Source of the DNA: Azolla caroliniana
Lineage: Eukaryota > Polypodiophyta
NCBI GenBank assembly: GCA_043228905.1
Contig: JBHGNT010000001.1
Coordinates: 11,160,001 to 11,224,000, forward strand
Direction of reading: 5' to 3'
Length of the DNA stretch: 64,000 bases
The position numbers and the translations under genes were made by a program. A model generated the notes under the pieces. That model ran no database searches, had not been told where the DNA came from, and saw nothing but the letters and a program-made list of their open reading frames with translations. Below, one piece after another: positions 10,172-20,078 of this stretch; positions within the stretch are counted from its first letter, which is position 1; the number at the start of each line of letters is the position of its first letter.

Positions 10172-12103
10172 CCATCTTCTCCGGTTCTTTCCGCTCCCAA
10201 CTCTTCTTCTTCTTCCGGCTGCTCCCGTCTGGTTTCTACTGGTTGTTCCAATCCGGCTTCGTAATAGCCAAACCATGTTCTGCAAACATTGGTGCAACCA
10301 AGCGATGTCGGTCCACTTGACCTTTATATTGGTTGCCAATGACACGGAGCTCTAGGGAGAGGTCACTATGAACATCGTGTAAAGTGCGGGCACGCGTCTC
10401 TGCCGAAGGATTGACTAAAGTTGCAAGTATGGAAACGTTGAAACAATGGTGAAATCCATAGTTTGCAAAGAAGGGGGAGCACTTAGTCAAAGCATGGATA
10501 CTATTATTGTAGGCAAATTTTGGCATTGCAAGGAAGTCCACCCAATCCTCTTGTTGGTAGCTCATGGTACATCAGAGGTATTGTTTGAGGATTTGGTTGA
10601 CTTGTTTGGTTTGTCCATCAGTTTGAGGATGGTATGTTGATGACAAGTTTATAAAAGTCCTGAATGTCTGCAGAAGTTGTTGCCAAAAGTGGGAAATGAA
10701 TTGAGAACCTCGATCAGAGGTGATATCCTCGGGTAAGCCATGTAATCAGACAACATTTTTAAGAAAAAGTTTAGTTGTCTCTTCTCCGGGAATGGTTTTG
10801 GAACATTGGACAAAGTGAGCCATCATCGAAAACCGATCGACAATTACGAGCACCGTGTCATGGTCACCGACTAGAGGGAAGTCCGTTATAAAGTCCATGG
10901 ATAGAGAGGCCTATGGTCTACTTGGAATTGGGAGCGGGTGGAGAAGGCTGTATGGCCGATGGTGAGCCATTTTGGACCGAGCACATACATCACATGTCTT
11001 GATAGATTCCTTAACAAATTTCCAAGGTTGGGGCCACCAAAACCCTCGAGATAACAACTCCATGGTTTTTGTGACCCCAAAGTGGTCGGCAAGAGGATCA
11101 TCATGACAATTTTGCAATACTCGTGCACGACACGATACTTCGGGAATGTACAAGAGATGATTACGATATAGGAACCCATCCCCGGTTGTAAATTGGTTGA
11201 GATATGAGCTTTTCATGTCTGGGGATGGGTCATTGATGCGGGCCATGATGTCTTTGGCGAATGGATCTGACAATGTTGCCGTGGCGATCTCGTTGAGCAA
11301 AGAATCATCATGCAACATGCAAGTGGCGAACATCTGAAGTTGATCGGGCCTCAACAAACAATGAGATTGTTGAGAATATGCGTCATCCCATGGGTGTAAT
11401 GCCAAATCAGGTCGCCGAGAGAGGGCATCAACTTTCCCATGTTGAACTCCGGATTGAAACAAGATCTTGAAGTCAGCGAGAAAAAATCACCATCGGGCTT
11501 GCCTCCAATTCAATGTACGATTGGTGATGAAGTAAATTAGATTTTTTTGGTCGATCAACACCTAGATACGATGTTGGGCCCCTACAAAATAGGGTCGCCA
11601 TTCGGCGAAGGCAAAAATGATTGTTGCAAGCTCATTGTCATAGACCAGATAATTGATTTCCAAGTTGTAAACTTCCAAGAGTAGAAGGCAACATGATGTA
11701 GTGTGCCCTCGTTGTCTGGTTGGGATAGGACATCTCCAATGGCAAAGTCGGAGGCATTGATTTCAACTTGGAAGGGCCTTGTGGGGTCGGGGTGGACCAA
11801 CACTGGGGTTGTGAGAAAAGCTGCCTTCACGGCATCAAAAGCACTTTGTATAAGGATGATTAAAGGTTACACTACAGAGGAAAAACCATTAATAAATCGT
11901 CGATAGAAATTTGCAAAACCAAGAAATGATTGTACCTCTTTCAACCGAGTAGGGACATGCCAATCGGTGATTGCCGCTACCTTGTGTGCATCCATTGTGA
12001 TCTCAGAGAGTGAAATCATGTAGCCTAGGAATTCGACAAAGGTCCGATCGAACACACATTTCTCACTTTTGGTGTAAAGCCCATGTTCTCGAAGTTTGGA
12101 TAG
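10172..12103 (-). pseudogene. Ty3/gypsy pol remnant (RT C-terminus, RNase H, integrase)
   Basis: Read on the minus strand, the order is: end of reverse transcriptase and connection (12055-11867, LGYMIS and SFLGFANFYRRFI); RNase H (11830-11582, FQVEINASDFAIG, where the usual catalytic Asp position reads Asn); integrase HHCC zinc finger (within 11462-10911, GVTKTMELL then CDVCARSK); integrase core with SMDFITDFP and SDRGSQF; and a C-terminal part (10565-10236, FAYNNSIHALTK). The third acidic residue of the DDE triad is replaced: the segment reads QTDGQTKQVNQ, Lys where the family has Glu. Several stops and frameshifts separate the pieces. The element is cut at 12103 by a copia LTR and has lost its gag, protease and RT core. 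Chromovirus-like by integrase style, but no chromodomain was seen. Confidence 0.85.
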
Positions 12104-12428
12104 TGTAAAGAATCAAGAGATGGATTTTGTACAGCGGAATAGATATGAACTATGTGTGTATATGAGAGAGAGTGAGAGAGTGAGAGAGACAAGGAGTAAG
12201 ACACAAAGAATACACAAGGTAAAGTATATTAACAAAGGAGAAAGACTCAACATTATACAAGGTGGGAGGAGGGTGCTTTATATAGTCACCCTCTCTCTTC
12301 ATTAACTACAAGACTCATAATGCTAGAATACAAAGTGGTGAGATAATGGTGACTCTTGACCGTTTGAGTGTCTATTCACTCTCAAGCTGAGTTCACACAC
12401 TAGACCAAGTTGAACTTGATTCTCAACA
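12104..12428 (-). mobile_element. 3' LTR of a minus-strand Ty1/copia element (325 bp)
   Basis: On the minus strand the LTR starts TGTTGAGAATCAAG at 12428 and ends TTCTTTACA at 12104. It is preceded by a polypurine tract (TTAAGGGGGCG, about 12429-12440). A TATA-like TATATAA lies near 12277-12283, minus sense. It does not match the LTR at 17117-17560 beyond the first ~20 and last ~10 bp, although both bound what looks like one element. Flanking bases at 12099-12103 (GATAG) have no partner at 17561. Confidence 0.85.
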
Positions 12429-13500
12429 CGCCCCCTTAAGCTCAAGTTGGGTCGGTTTCAGACGGTATCCGAAATCCGCTTCGACTCGCGTTCCGGAGTC
12501 CGCGTTGACTCGCATTTATGCAGAGTTGCGGAATCCGTGCTCCACCTTGCGTTGTGTGTAGTTGCGAAGTCTGTGCTTTGGCTTGTGTCTTTCTTCGCGG
12601 CTTTGCGCGGTAGATGGGTTCTTCGTGGCTTCGTTGTGCAGTTGCGGAATCCACGTGTTATTTCGTAGTGTCTTCAGTACTCTCCCTCAAGCTTGGCAGG
12701 TCAAGGATCGTCAATCCGAGATCGGTCATGAATTGCCTCAACTTGTCGGCTCTTAAGGCTTTAGTGAAGATGTCGGCCATTTGAAGATTTGTGCTAATGT
12801 GTTGTAGGTTGACATCGCCAGCTAGAACGCACTCTCGGATGAAGTGATAATGCACTTCGATGTGCTTTGTCCGTGCGTGGAACACCGGGTTCCGAGCCAG
12901 ATAGATACTGCTCATGTTGACGCAGTAAAGGGAAGTCAGATCCTTGATGGGTATGCCTAGATCCTTGAGTATTCTTTTGAGCCATACGGCTTCACATGCG
13001 GCCACTGTCGCGCCCCTGTATTCCGCCTCTATGCTTGAAAGAGCGACTGTTGGTTGCTTTTTGCTGCTCTAGGATATTGCTCCGCTGCCGAGGGAAAAAA
13101 CAAATCCGGAGGTTGATCTTCTATCGGCTTGTAGCCGGCCCAATCGACATCTGTGTACCCCTCGTGTCGTATTGGCATCGCAGTCTTGTAGAGGATGCCA
13201 TAATCCATTGTGCCACTCACGTACCGTAGAACTCACTTAGCGCAATCCAAGTGAGTATCACACAATGTTTGCATGAATTGACTAAGGAGACCAACCAGAT
13301 AACTGAGATCGGGTCGAGGGATCGTGAGGTAGATGAGACTCCCGATGAGTTGCCGATACTGAGTCGGCTCACACGCTTTGGTGCCAGAATTCACATCTAG
13401 TTTGAGATTGTGATCGAGCGGGGTTGCCGCGAATTTGCACTCAGCCATTCCGAACTTGTATAACAAGTTGAGGATGTAGTGCCGTTGACCGAACCGAATC
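12429..13500 (-). pseudogene. Ty1/copia RNase H region (3' half of a broken polyprotein)
   Basis: Minus-strand fragments 13466-13233 (FGMAECKFAATPL, RQLIGSLIYLT), 13220-13029 (YTDVDWAGY) and 13005-12658 (AACEAVWLKRIL, HARTKHIEVHYHF, ADIFTKAL) give the RT end, RNase H and terminal motif of a copia Pol in order, with frameshifts between. The ALSS-type segment before AACEAVWLK is degraded. The sequence stops abruptly at about 13500 against a solo LTR. The reverse transcriptase core that should precede it is missing. Confidence 0.88.
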
Positions 13501-13501
13501 G

Positions 13502-14325
13502 TGATGCGGACTGGGCCAGACCAAACGGATGCAAATCAGACGGATCGGTCAGGTTGGTTGATCGCGGTGTCATGAAGAATTTCGGCCAGAGGCAGAAACC
13601 GGGAAACATTGGCTACATCGGCGGGGTGCAGCATGTGTGCTTACCCTTGTACATTTAGTGTGAATAACGAGGGCGCCTTTATGACGCCGAAGAGTAGTCA
13701 AGTCGGGACAGACGATCCCATGTAAGTCGGGATTTATCCCACATTGTAACGCATCCCTCTCCTTGTTCTATAAAAGGAAGGGAGCGCCCTTTGTGAAAGG
13801 TTTGCCCGTTTTGTGTTAGAGGGTATACCGTTAGGTTTAGAGTTAGTTTTTTTTCTTCTTCTTCTTGGCGGGGAAGTCGACCGTTGAGGGTTGTCTCTGC
13901 TAGGTCTCATGTGCAAGACCCCGCTCCGCGTGACGAGCCCGAGAGCTCCCCGGACGGCGGCTTGGCAACATACTACTGTTGTAACCTACCCTACCATGGT
14001 CCGGCTCGAAGCCGGGGTTGCATTCTTTCCCTTCTAATACTTACATTTGCGTCTGTTTGTGCATATTCGTGTCTCTGTTGGTGTCGGGCGCTTCCCCTTT
14101 CCTGCGTTTCCTGTACATAAGGGCGTGAGTCAGGTCGGCCTGTGTGTGTGCGTGAGTCGGTGTCAAGCGCGCGCTCCCTCTCTTTCTCTCTCCCTTCGGT
14201 TGCTTCCGGTGTGCTTTTGGGATGCCCTGGAAACGGTGAAGTACGACCTCCTACGCTCTGTCACTCCCTAGTCCAAGACCCCCGTGGTCCTGCCTTTCTC
14301 CACGCACGCGCGTAACAACGCAACA
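13502..14325 (+). mobile_element. Solo LTR A, gypsy-like, plus strand (about 824 bp)
   Basis: The right end (14325, CAACGCAACA) follows ACGCACGCGCGTAACAACGC, nearly the same as the 3' end of the gypsy LTRs at 22719 and 29099, and is preceded like them by AAGACCCCCGTGGTCC. A TATA box (CTATAAAAG, 13768-13776) sits well upstream of a pyrimidine-rich leader, in plus orientation. The left end is inferred as TGATGCGGAC at 13502, where copia sequence stops. No target-site duplication is visible, and no PBS or gag follows, so it is a solo or recombined LTR. Confidence 0.65.
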
Positions 14326-14336
14326 ACGGTGCATGG

Positions 14337-14927
14337 TGTCTTAAAGATATTTGGTCTGAAAACCTAATAGTATTTTGTGCATAAAAGAAAAAGATATAAC
14401 CAAGACTCGAACTTTGCACCTCCAAGATAGGAGGCAATAGACTTACCACTAAGCTATGTCATTTCCTTAGAAATGATTTTCCTATCATTATAGTTTTTAC
14501 ATGTAAATCCTCATATTAGAGCTTGATTGACATGTGATGCATGAGTGCCAAATGGCAAACATGCATCACATGCATTGTATGCATGTCTTGTACCCTCACA
14601 TGCATCATATGCATGGGAGCATCTATAAAATGGTGGATGAAAAATATCAAAGGGGGGCTTTTGGTACTTTATATCAAAATTAATATTAAGAAGAAAATTT
14701 GTTATCCAATTGATGTATTAATCTTGTTCTTCAAATCTAAAGTCAAGTGTTCAATCTTAATCTCTCTCAATCTAAAGTCAAGCGTTCTATCTTATCTCAA
14801 TCTCTCTCTCTTTCAGTCTATCTTAATTCCTTTCTCGTTAAAGCTAGTGCAAACTTCGAGTCCTTCCGGTCCAGAACCTTGGCGGTTCCGCCTCACGATC
14901 CGCACATAGTGACGGATCTTCACGACA
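14337..14927 (+). mobile_element. Solo LTR B with an internal antisense tRNA-like segment (591 bp)
   Basis: It starts TGTCTTAAAG and ends CTTCACGACA. The end is the reverse complement of the TGTCGTGAAG that opens the related LTR at 63539. Inside, in order, are an antisense tRNA-like segment (14401-14465), a CATGCA-rich block (14532-14620), a TATA box (CTATAAAA, 14623-14630) and a CT-rich leader. The last 65 bp match 10107-10171. It is inserted in copia integrase sequence and lies only 11 bp from LTR A. No exact target-site duplication: GCATGG on the left, GCATCC on the right. No element body is attached. Confidence 0.7.
14401..14465 (-). other. tRNA-like segment with A and B boxes (Pol III promoter-like), inside LTR B
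   Basis: On the minus strand, TAGCTTAGTGG (14456-14446) fits an A box and GTTCGAGTC (14412-14404) fits a B box, 33 nt apart, as in a tRNA. Between them GCCTCC...GGAGG can pair as an anticodon-like arm. The acceptor stem is poor, so this is not a functional tRNA gene. A SINE-like or tRNA-derived origin is likely. The same arrangement recurs in the related LTR at 63734-63800. Confidence 0.6.
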
Positions 14928-17034
14928 GCATCCAACTTCCTCTGTTTTGCCTTCAACACATGCACATACGCGATGCTACCGAAAACCCTTAAGTGTGCCA
15001 AGTTTGGCTTCTTGCCGAAGTACAGCTCATGTGGTGACACTCCTCCATTGGCAGAAGTCTGATTCTGCAAATAAATAGTCATCCTTACAGCTTCAGCCCA
15101 ATAGAACTTCGGTAGATGCTTCTCTTCAAGCATCGCCTTTGCCGCCTCTTCGATTGTCTGATTCTTCCACTTGGCCACATTGTTCTGTTGTGGCGTGTAT
15201 CTACACGAGAATTCGCGTCGAATTCCCTCCTTCTGTAGATAACTTGCGAATTGGTTAGAGAAGTACTCCTTCCCGCCATCGGACCGTAGACACTTGATCT
15301 TACGCCCCGTTTCCCTTTCCGCAAGGCTCTTTACCTTCAGGAAACACGTGAAGACTTCTCTCTTTTACGTGATCAAGCACGCCCAAGTGTGCTGAGAGAA
15401 GTCATCGATGAAAGTCACAAAATATCAGCTTCCCCCGAGACTCACGTTCTGTGTTGGTTCCCATACATCCGAATGGATCACATCGAGTGTATTTCAACTT
15501 CGGTTACGCTCATTGGGGAATGGAAGTCGGTGATGCTTTCCCAACTGGCAGGCTTCGCAGACTTGGCCCTTTCGGCAAGCCGAAAACGATGTTTTTCGTC
15601 TACATTTCTCGAAGCTTCGGGAAGTTGACGTGGTCGATATGTCGATATCTGATTCGACCTTTCATCATTTCGCGAACATAGCAGTGCCTACGTCGTTGGT
15701 CTCGAGGGTAAACATCCTCCCTTCATGGTGCCCTTGCACGATTATCTTGCCTTCCTCTTCTATGAAGCACCCAAGATGTGTGAATTGAACTTGCATCCCC
15801 TGGTCAACGATCTGGCCGACCGACACTAAGTTCTTGGTTATTGTCGAGACGTATAACATGTTCATGAGCTTCCCTTTTTGTCGAACGTGACCGAGGGGAA
15901 CTTCACTGAGATATTCGATGGTATGCGGAGTGTTGTCTCCAGTTTCGACCACTCCTTGTTTTTCCGGTCTCTCCGTTATGAGAACCATTCCTCATGACTT
16001 GTCATATGATTTGACGCTCTGGAGTCCACATACCTCACCTCGTTTGCTCTAGAGGTGTTCACGGCCATCGAATTAGCCTTGTGCTTCATTACGAAGGTCG
16101 GGCCCGATCCATTTCCAGCTCGTTCGGAGCCTTCAGCATAGTACGACCTTTGATGCCTCTCTACCTCTCTTCGGCTCGATCCAGCTTTGTCGGAATCGGC
16201 TCGTTTCTTCCAACACTCGCTCTCTCTGTGGCCTTTCTTGCCACAGTACCAAAAATCCGTCACAACCTTCTCTTGCCGGTTTCTGGTGCCGCCATGACTC
16301 CCCCTGCTTCCGGAGGGTTCAGAACTGCTTCCAGCATTTTGATTATGCTGCACGTTCTGCTCTTTTCGGTCGCCTCCATTGCGCACCGACCCGCCACAAC
16401 CACGGGGCCTATCTTCCTCTGTGTACAACATTTTGATGTCGGCGTGCGTACTCATCGATGCACCCGCGTGATTTTCCTCTATGAGCAACATTGATTGAAG
16501 CTTGAAGAACCATGGCGTATTCTCCCTGGTGCAGACCTCTGTTCGAAAAGCTCCGAACTTGGATGCTAGCCCTCTAAGGCACACCTGCACCATTTCATAT
16601 TCCTCGATGTTCACGTTCACGGAGGCGAGAAAATCACAAATTTCCTTAATTCGAGCCGTGTAATTGGCCATAGACAGATCTTTCTGTCGGACATTCTTGA
16701 GCTCATGTCTGAGCTGCAGCTTCCTGGCCGTTATGCTCGCAGTGAAAATCCTCTTGAGATTCGCCCACACGTCGTTTGGCGTCTTCGCATCCCAAATGTA
16801 GCTCAAGAGCTGGTCGCTCACATAGGACGCAAGGCAGTATAGTACTCTGCTTGCCACCTGTTCCCAGGTCAGGAAGTCTCTATGTGTCGATTCAAGTGTT
16901 GTGTCGTTAGCTCCATCGACATAACTCCAGTAGTCGTGCCCAAGCAAGTACTGGTGCATCTTGTATGACCAAGATGCATAGTTGCTTCTGTCCAGCTTCT
17001 TCGTAGGAAGTGAGCTACCCATCCCTCTATCCAT
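14928..17034 (-). pseudogene. Ty1/copia gag-protease-integrase (5' half of a broken polyprotein)
   Basis: The start codon at 17034 opens MDRGMGSSLP, the same N-terminus as the other copia gags at 19653 and 60181, shortly after the PBS. Gag is continuous to 15976 (352 codons): capsid region to about residue 210, then a zinc knuckle reading FWYCGKKGHRESEC, in which the first Cys of CX2CX4HX4C is lost, then a protease motif reading YVDSRASNHMT where family members have DSGAS. The integrase follows in fragments (15988-15665, 15324-15085, 15178-14928), with NQTSANGGVSPHELYFGKKP and HLRVFGSIAYVHV. The frame ends against LTR B. Reverse transcriptase is absent, so the element cannot be autonomous. 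Confidence 0.9.
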
Positions 17035-17104
17035 TCTTATTTCTTTTCAGTTCTTCACGGTGATGTTTGTCTGTTTGTCGGCCGTAGAGGATTTCAACCC
17101 TCGC

Positions 17105-17116
17105 GCTTTGATACCA
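17105..17116 (-). other. Primer-binding site of the copia element
   Basis: TGGTATCAAAGC on the minus strand, directly after the LTR end ...TTTTACA. It resembles the TGGTATCAGAGC site used by copia elements for initiator tRNA-Met priming. Confidence 0.85.
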
Positions 17117-17560
17117 TGTAAAAGAATAGCATGTGTAGAAGCGTAACAGACACAACCGTGTAACACAGATGACGAAAAGAAGGTTTAATGGAAAGCTTTG
17201 AACACGACACAACGTATGAAGGAGAGACAGAGAATGAGAGAGAGAGTAAGCAGAACACACAAAAACTTAGATTCAAAAATAACTCTCAGTCACTCTATAC
17301 AAGATGCACTCAATCGACGCTTTTTATAAAAGTCCTTATGGACAGACAAAAGTATTGTCAGAGTATTGACACATACTTCAATGCTCATTAATGAGCCTCC
17401 TACAGTAACTCCCAAAATTATTCCTTACGAGGAATAATGCTCTAACGGCCTCTCGGCTGACGCACCGCTATGGCCTTTGTGTGTACGATTTTACGCACCC
17501 AGTCTACGCATTGGGTTACACACCCGTTTACGCACCCAATGTTGAGCTTGTATTTCAACA
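17117..17560 (-). mobile_element. 5' LTR of a minus-strand Ty1/copia element (444 bp)
   Basis: On the minus strand it begins TGTTGAAATACAAGCTCAAC at 17560 and ends CTTTTACA at 17117, next to the PBS. A TATA-like TTTATAAAA lies near 17321-17330. The start resembles the copia LTRs at 59050 and 63422, but the body differs from the supposed partner LTR at 12104-12428. At its outer edge it cuts the RNase H sequence of an older copia (reading MVVVEAG up to 17561). Confidence 0.9.
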
Positions 17561-19181
17561 CCAGCCTCTACAACAACCATGTACTCTGCCTCTATGGTCA
17601 ACTACACTATAGTCTTCTACAGTCTTGACTACCACGACATTGGTCCCCCTACATAGGTCATCACATAACTTGATGTAAATAAGCTTGAGTCTACATCCCC
17701 CGACATGTCTGAATAAATAAAACCTTCGAGCATAGGTTTTTTGAAACCATACCTAAGGCATACCCTTAAGGTTCCTTTCAAGTACATGAGTATCCAATTT
17801 ACTACTACCCAATGTTCTCTTCCTCGATTACTCATATATCGACTTACTATTCGACCACAAATGCTATGTATGGTCTCATACAGACCATAACATACATCAA
17901 ACTGCTAACGACTGAGGCATATAGCACTTTCCTCATATCAGCCTTGTCCTTCTCACTTTTCAGACTTTGCCTAGCATTCAACTTACAATTTGTTGGCAAT
18001 GTAGACCTGACTAGGTTTGCTTCCGACATGTTGAATCTTTTCAACACCTTTGTCACATAATTCTCTTGTGACAACCATAGCACATTCTTAGTTCAATCTC
18101 GAACTATGTGCATCCCCAAGATTTGTTTGGCAAATCCAATATCTTTCATGGCAAACAACTTGCCTAGGGCTCCCTTCAAGCTCGTAATCTTCTAAATATC
18201 GTGACCAACCACTAACATGTCACCCACATATAGTAAGAGAATCAAGAAGTCGCCTTCATTGTACCTTTTGACGAACACACAGTGATCAACTTGTGTTTTA
18301 TGGAATACATGTTCCAGCATGACGGATTTGAACTTCTTGTACCATTGGCATGGAGCTTGTTTCAGACCATACAAGCTTTTCCTTAGTTGACACACCAGAT
18401 TCTCTTTTCCTTTCTCCACAAAGACTTCGGGCTGCTACATATAGATCTCTTCGTCTTATTCCGCATGCAAGAATGTTGTCTTGATATCCAATTGCTCTAT
18501 CTCCATATTCATACTGGCAGCAATGCCTAACATTGTCTGAATGGATGTCATCTTTATGATTGGTGCGAAGATCTCATCAAAATCGATCCCTTTCTTCTGT
18601 TGAAATCCCTTTACTACTATTCAGGCCTTATATCTGGGTGTCTTCTCATTGTCGGCTCAAGTTCGGATGTGTCTGCCGACTCTTCACACGACTCGCATTC
18701 ATACATGTCTATCGGTTGCCGAAGGTCAATCGACTCCAATTAGTATGTTTCAATCGACTTCTATAATTTTGTTGACTCCGACTCATATGTATTAGTCGGT
18801 TGCTCTAAGTCGACCATCTCGGATTCGGCCATTCCGACTAGAGCTGCCTCCTCGCAGTCGATAGTGTATGGTCAACTGGTCTTGAGTCTATAATAGTGGT
18901 AGTCGACTGGGAAGCCGGTTCTGACTTCTATTGTTTCCAGTCCTCGATCTTCTTGTCTTCCAAGAACACGATGTCTCGACTCCTCACCACCTTCTTGTCA
19001 AGTAAGTCCCACAACCTGTAACCGAATTCATCTTCCAAGTACCTTAGGAATATGCATGGTTTCGACTTGTTGTCAAGCTTCGACCTCTGATCCTTTGCTA
19101 TATGCATATATGCCAGACATCCGAACACCTTCAAGTGTTGATTGGAGACATCTTTACCTACCCACGCCCTTTGTGGGACAA
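17561..19181 (-). pseudogene. Older Ty1/copia element, RT/RNase H and integrase C-terminus
   Basis: Minus strand, from high to low coordinates: integrase C-terminus (19281-18928 region, HLKVFGCLAYMHIAK and RYLEDEFGYRLWD); a decayed linker with stops; reverse transcriptase (18419-18192, LRKSLYGLKQAPCQWYKKF, then LLLYVGDMLVVG where the catalytic pair is normally YVDD); RT end (18083-17847); and RNase H (17835-17629). The YVGD in place of YVDD shows loss of a catalytic Asp. The element is cut on the left at 17560 by the younger copia LTR and on the right at 19182 by another copia insertion. It continues at 20510-22066 and 29100-30103. Confidence 0.88.
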
Positions 19182-19569
19182 TGTTGAGCGGCAAGCTCAA
19201 TTGGAGCCGGATCGACTGGATAAGCCTGAGCCGGTGAGCGAGACGGATCGGTGAGCTGGGGAGCCGGTTAGCCGGATCCATCAGTAACCGGAAGCCTAGT
19301 AGCAGCTAGACTACTAGGGAGTTGTTACTCTCGTAGTTAGTGTCAGGCGCTCGAGTGAGCATTGAAGTACACTGTACTTCTGTCAGTCTGTATGGACCTG
19401 TATAAAATTGGTTGTGGAACACATACGATGTACAGAGCGTTGATATAATTTTTTAATAGAGATTCTTGTTCTCTCTCTCTCTGTCTCTCCCGCGTACTGT
19501 TAAGCTCTCCATTAAACCTGTTCTCTGTTTTCTGTTTTCTATTGCTTCCGCACGCTATTTGTTTTTACA
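19182..19569 (+). mobile_element. 5' LTR of a truncated plus-strand copia (388 bp)
   Basis: It begins TGTTGAGCGGCAAGCTCAA and ends GTTTTTACA, followed by the PBS TGGTATTAGAGC at 19570. A TATA-like TGTATAAAA is near 19391-19399. The left flank GACAA (19177-19181) is repeated at 20079-20083, where the gag stops, which would fit a 5-bp target-site duplication around a 3'-truncated copy. That reading is inference. Confidence 0.85.
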
Positions 19570-19652
19570 TGGTATTAGAGCACGAGGGTTGAGAACCTCT
19601 ACAGCCGACATAGCTTGAAAGGAAAACTTTCGTAAAGAACAGGGAAAGCAAA

Positions 19653-20078
19653 ATGGATAGAGGAATGGCTAGCTCGCTCCCAGTGGAGAAGCTTGATAGA
19701 ACCAACTACACATCTTGGTCTTACAAGATGCACCAGTACCTGCTTGGGCATGGGTACTGGAGCTATGTCGACGGAGCTAACGACACAGCACCTGATGCGG
19801 CACACAAGGACTTTCCGGTGTGGGAACAATCGGCAAGCAGAGTGATGTACTACTTTGCGTCCAATGTTGGAGACTAACTGTTGAGCCACGTCCGAGATAT
19901 CGGGACGCCGAAAGAGGCTTGGGGAAACCGGAAGAAGGTTTTCGCCGCAAGCACCACAGGTAGGAAGCTGCAACTCCGACAGGAGTTGAGCAATGTCCGA
20001 CAGAAGGACATGTCAGTGGCTGATTACACGACCTGAATCAAAGAGATCTGTGACTCACTTGCCTCTATCAACGTCACT
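19653..20078 (+). pseudogene. Truncated copia gag
   Basis: Opens MDRGMASSLPVEKLDRTNY and runs 75 codons to a TAA at 19875. Gag sequence continues beyond it (GTPKEAWGN-like, ARKLQLR-like, then KEICDSLASINV) to about 20078. It is the third gag in the window with this N-terminus. No zinc knuckle, protease or pol follows, so only the LTR and the N-terminal half of gag remain. Confidence 0.85.

Noticed and set aside
12099-12103. Target-site duplication for the 12104-17560 copia
   Set aside because: GATAG on the left and CCAGC on the right do not match, which is one reason for calling the element chimeric.
14401-14465. Functional tRNA gene
   Set aside because: A and B boxes are present, but the acceptor stem does not pair, the anticodon loop has the wrong size, and the copy lies inside an LTR. 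The same holds for 63734-63800.
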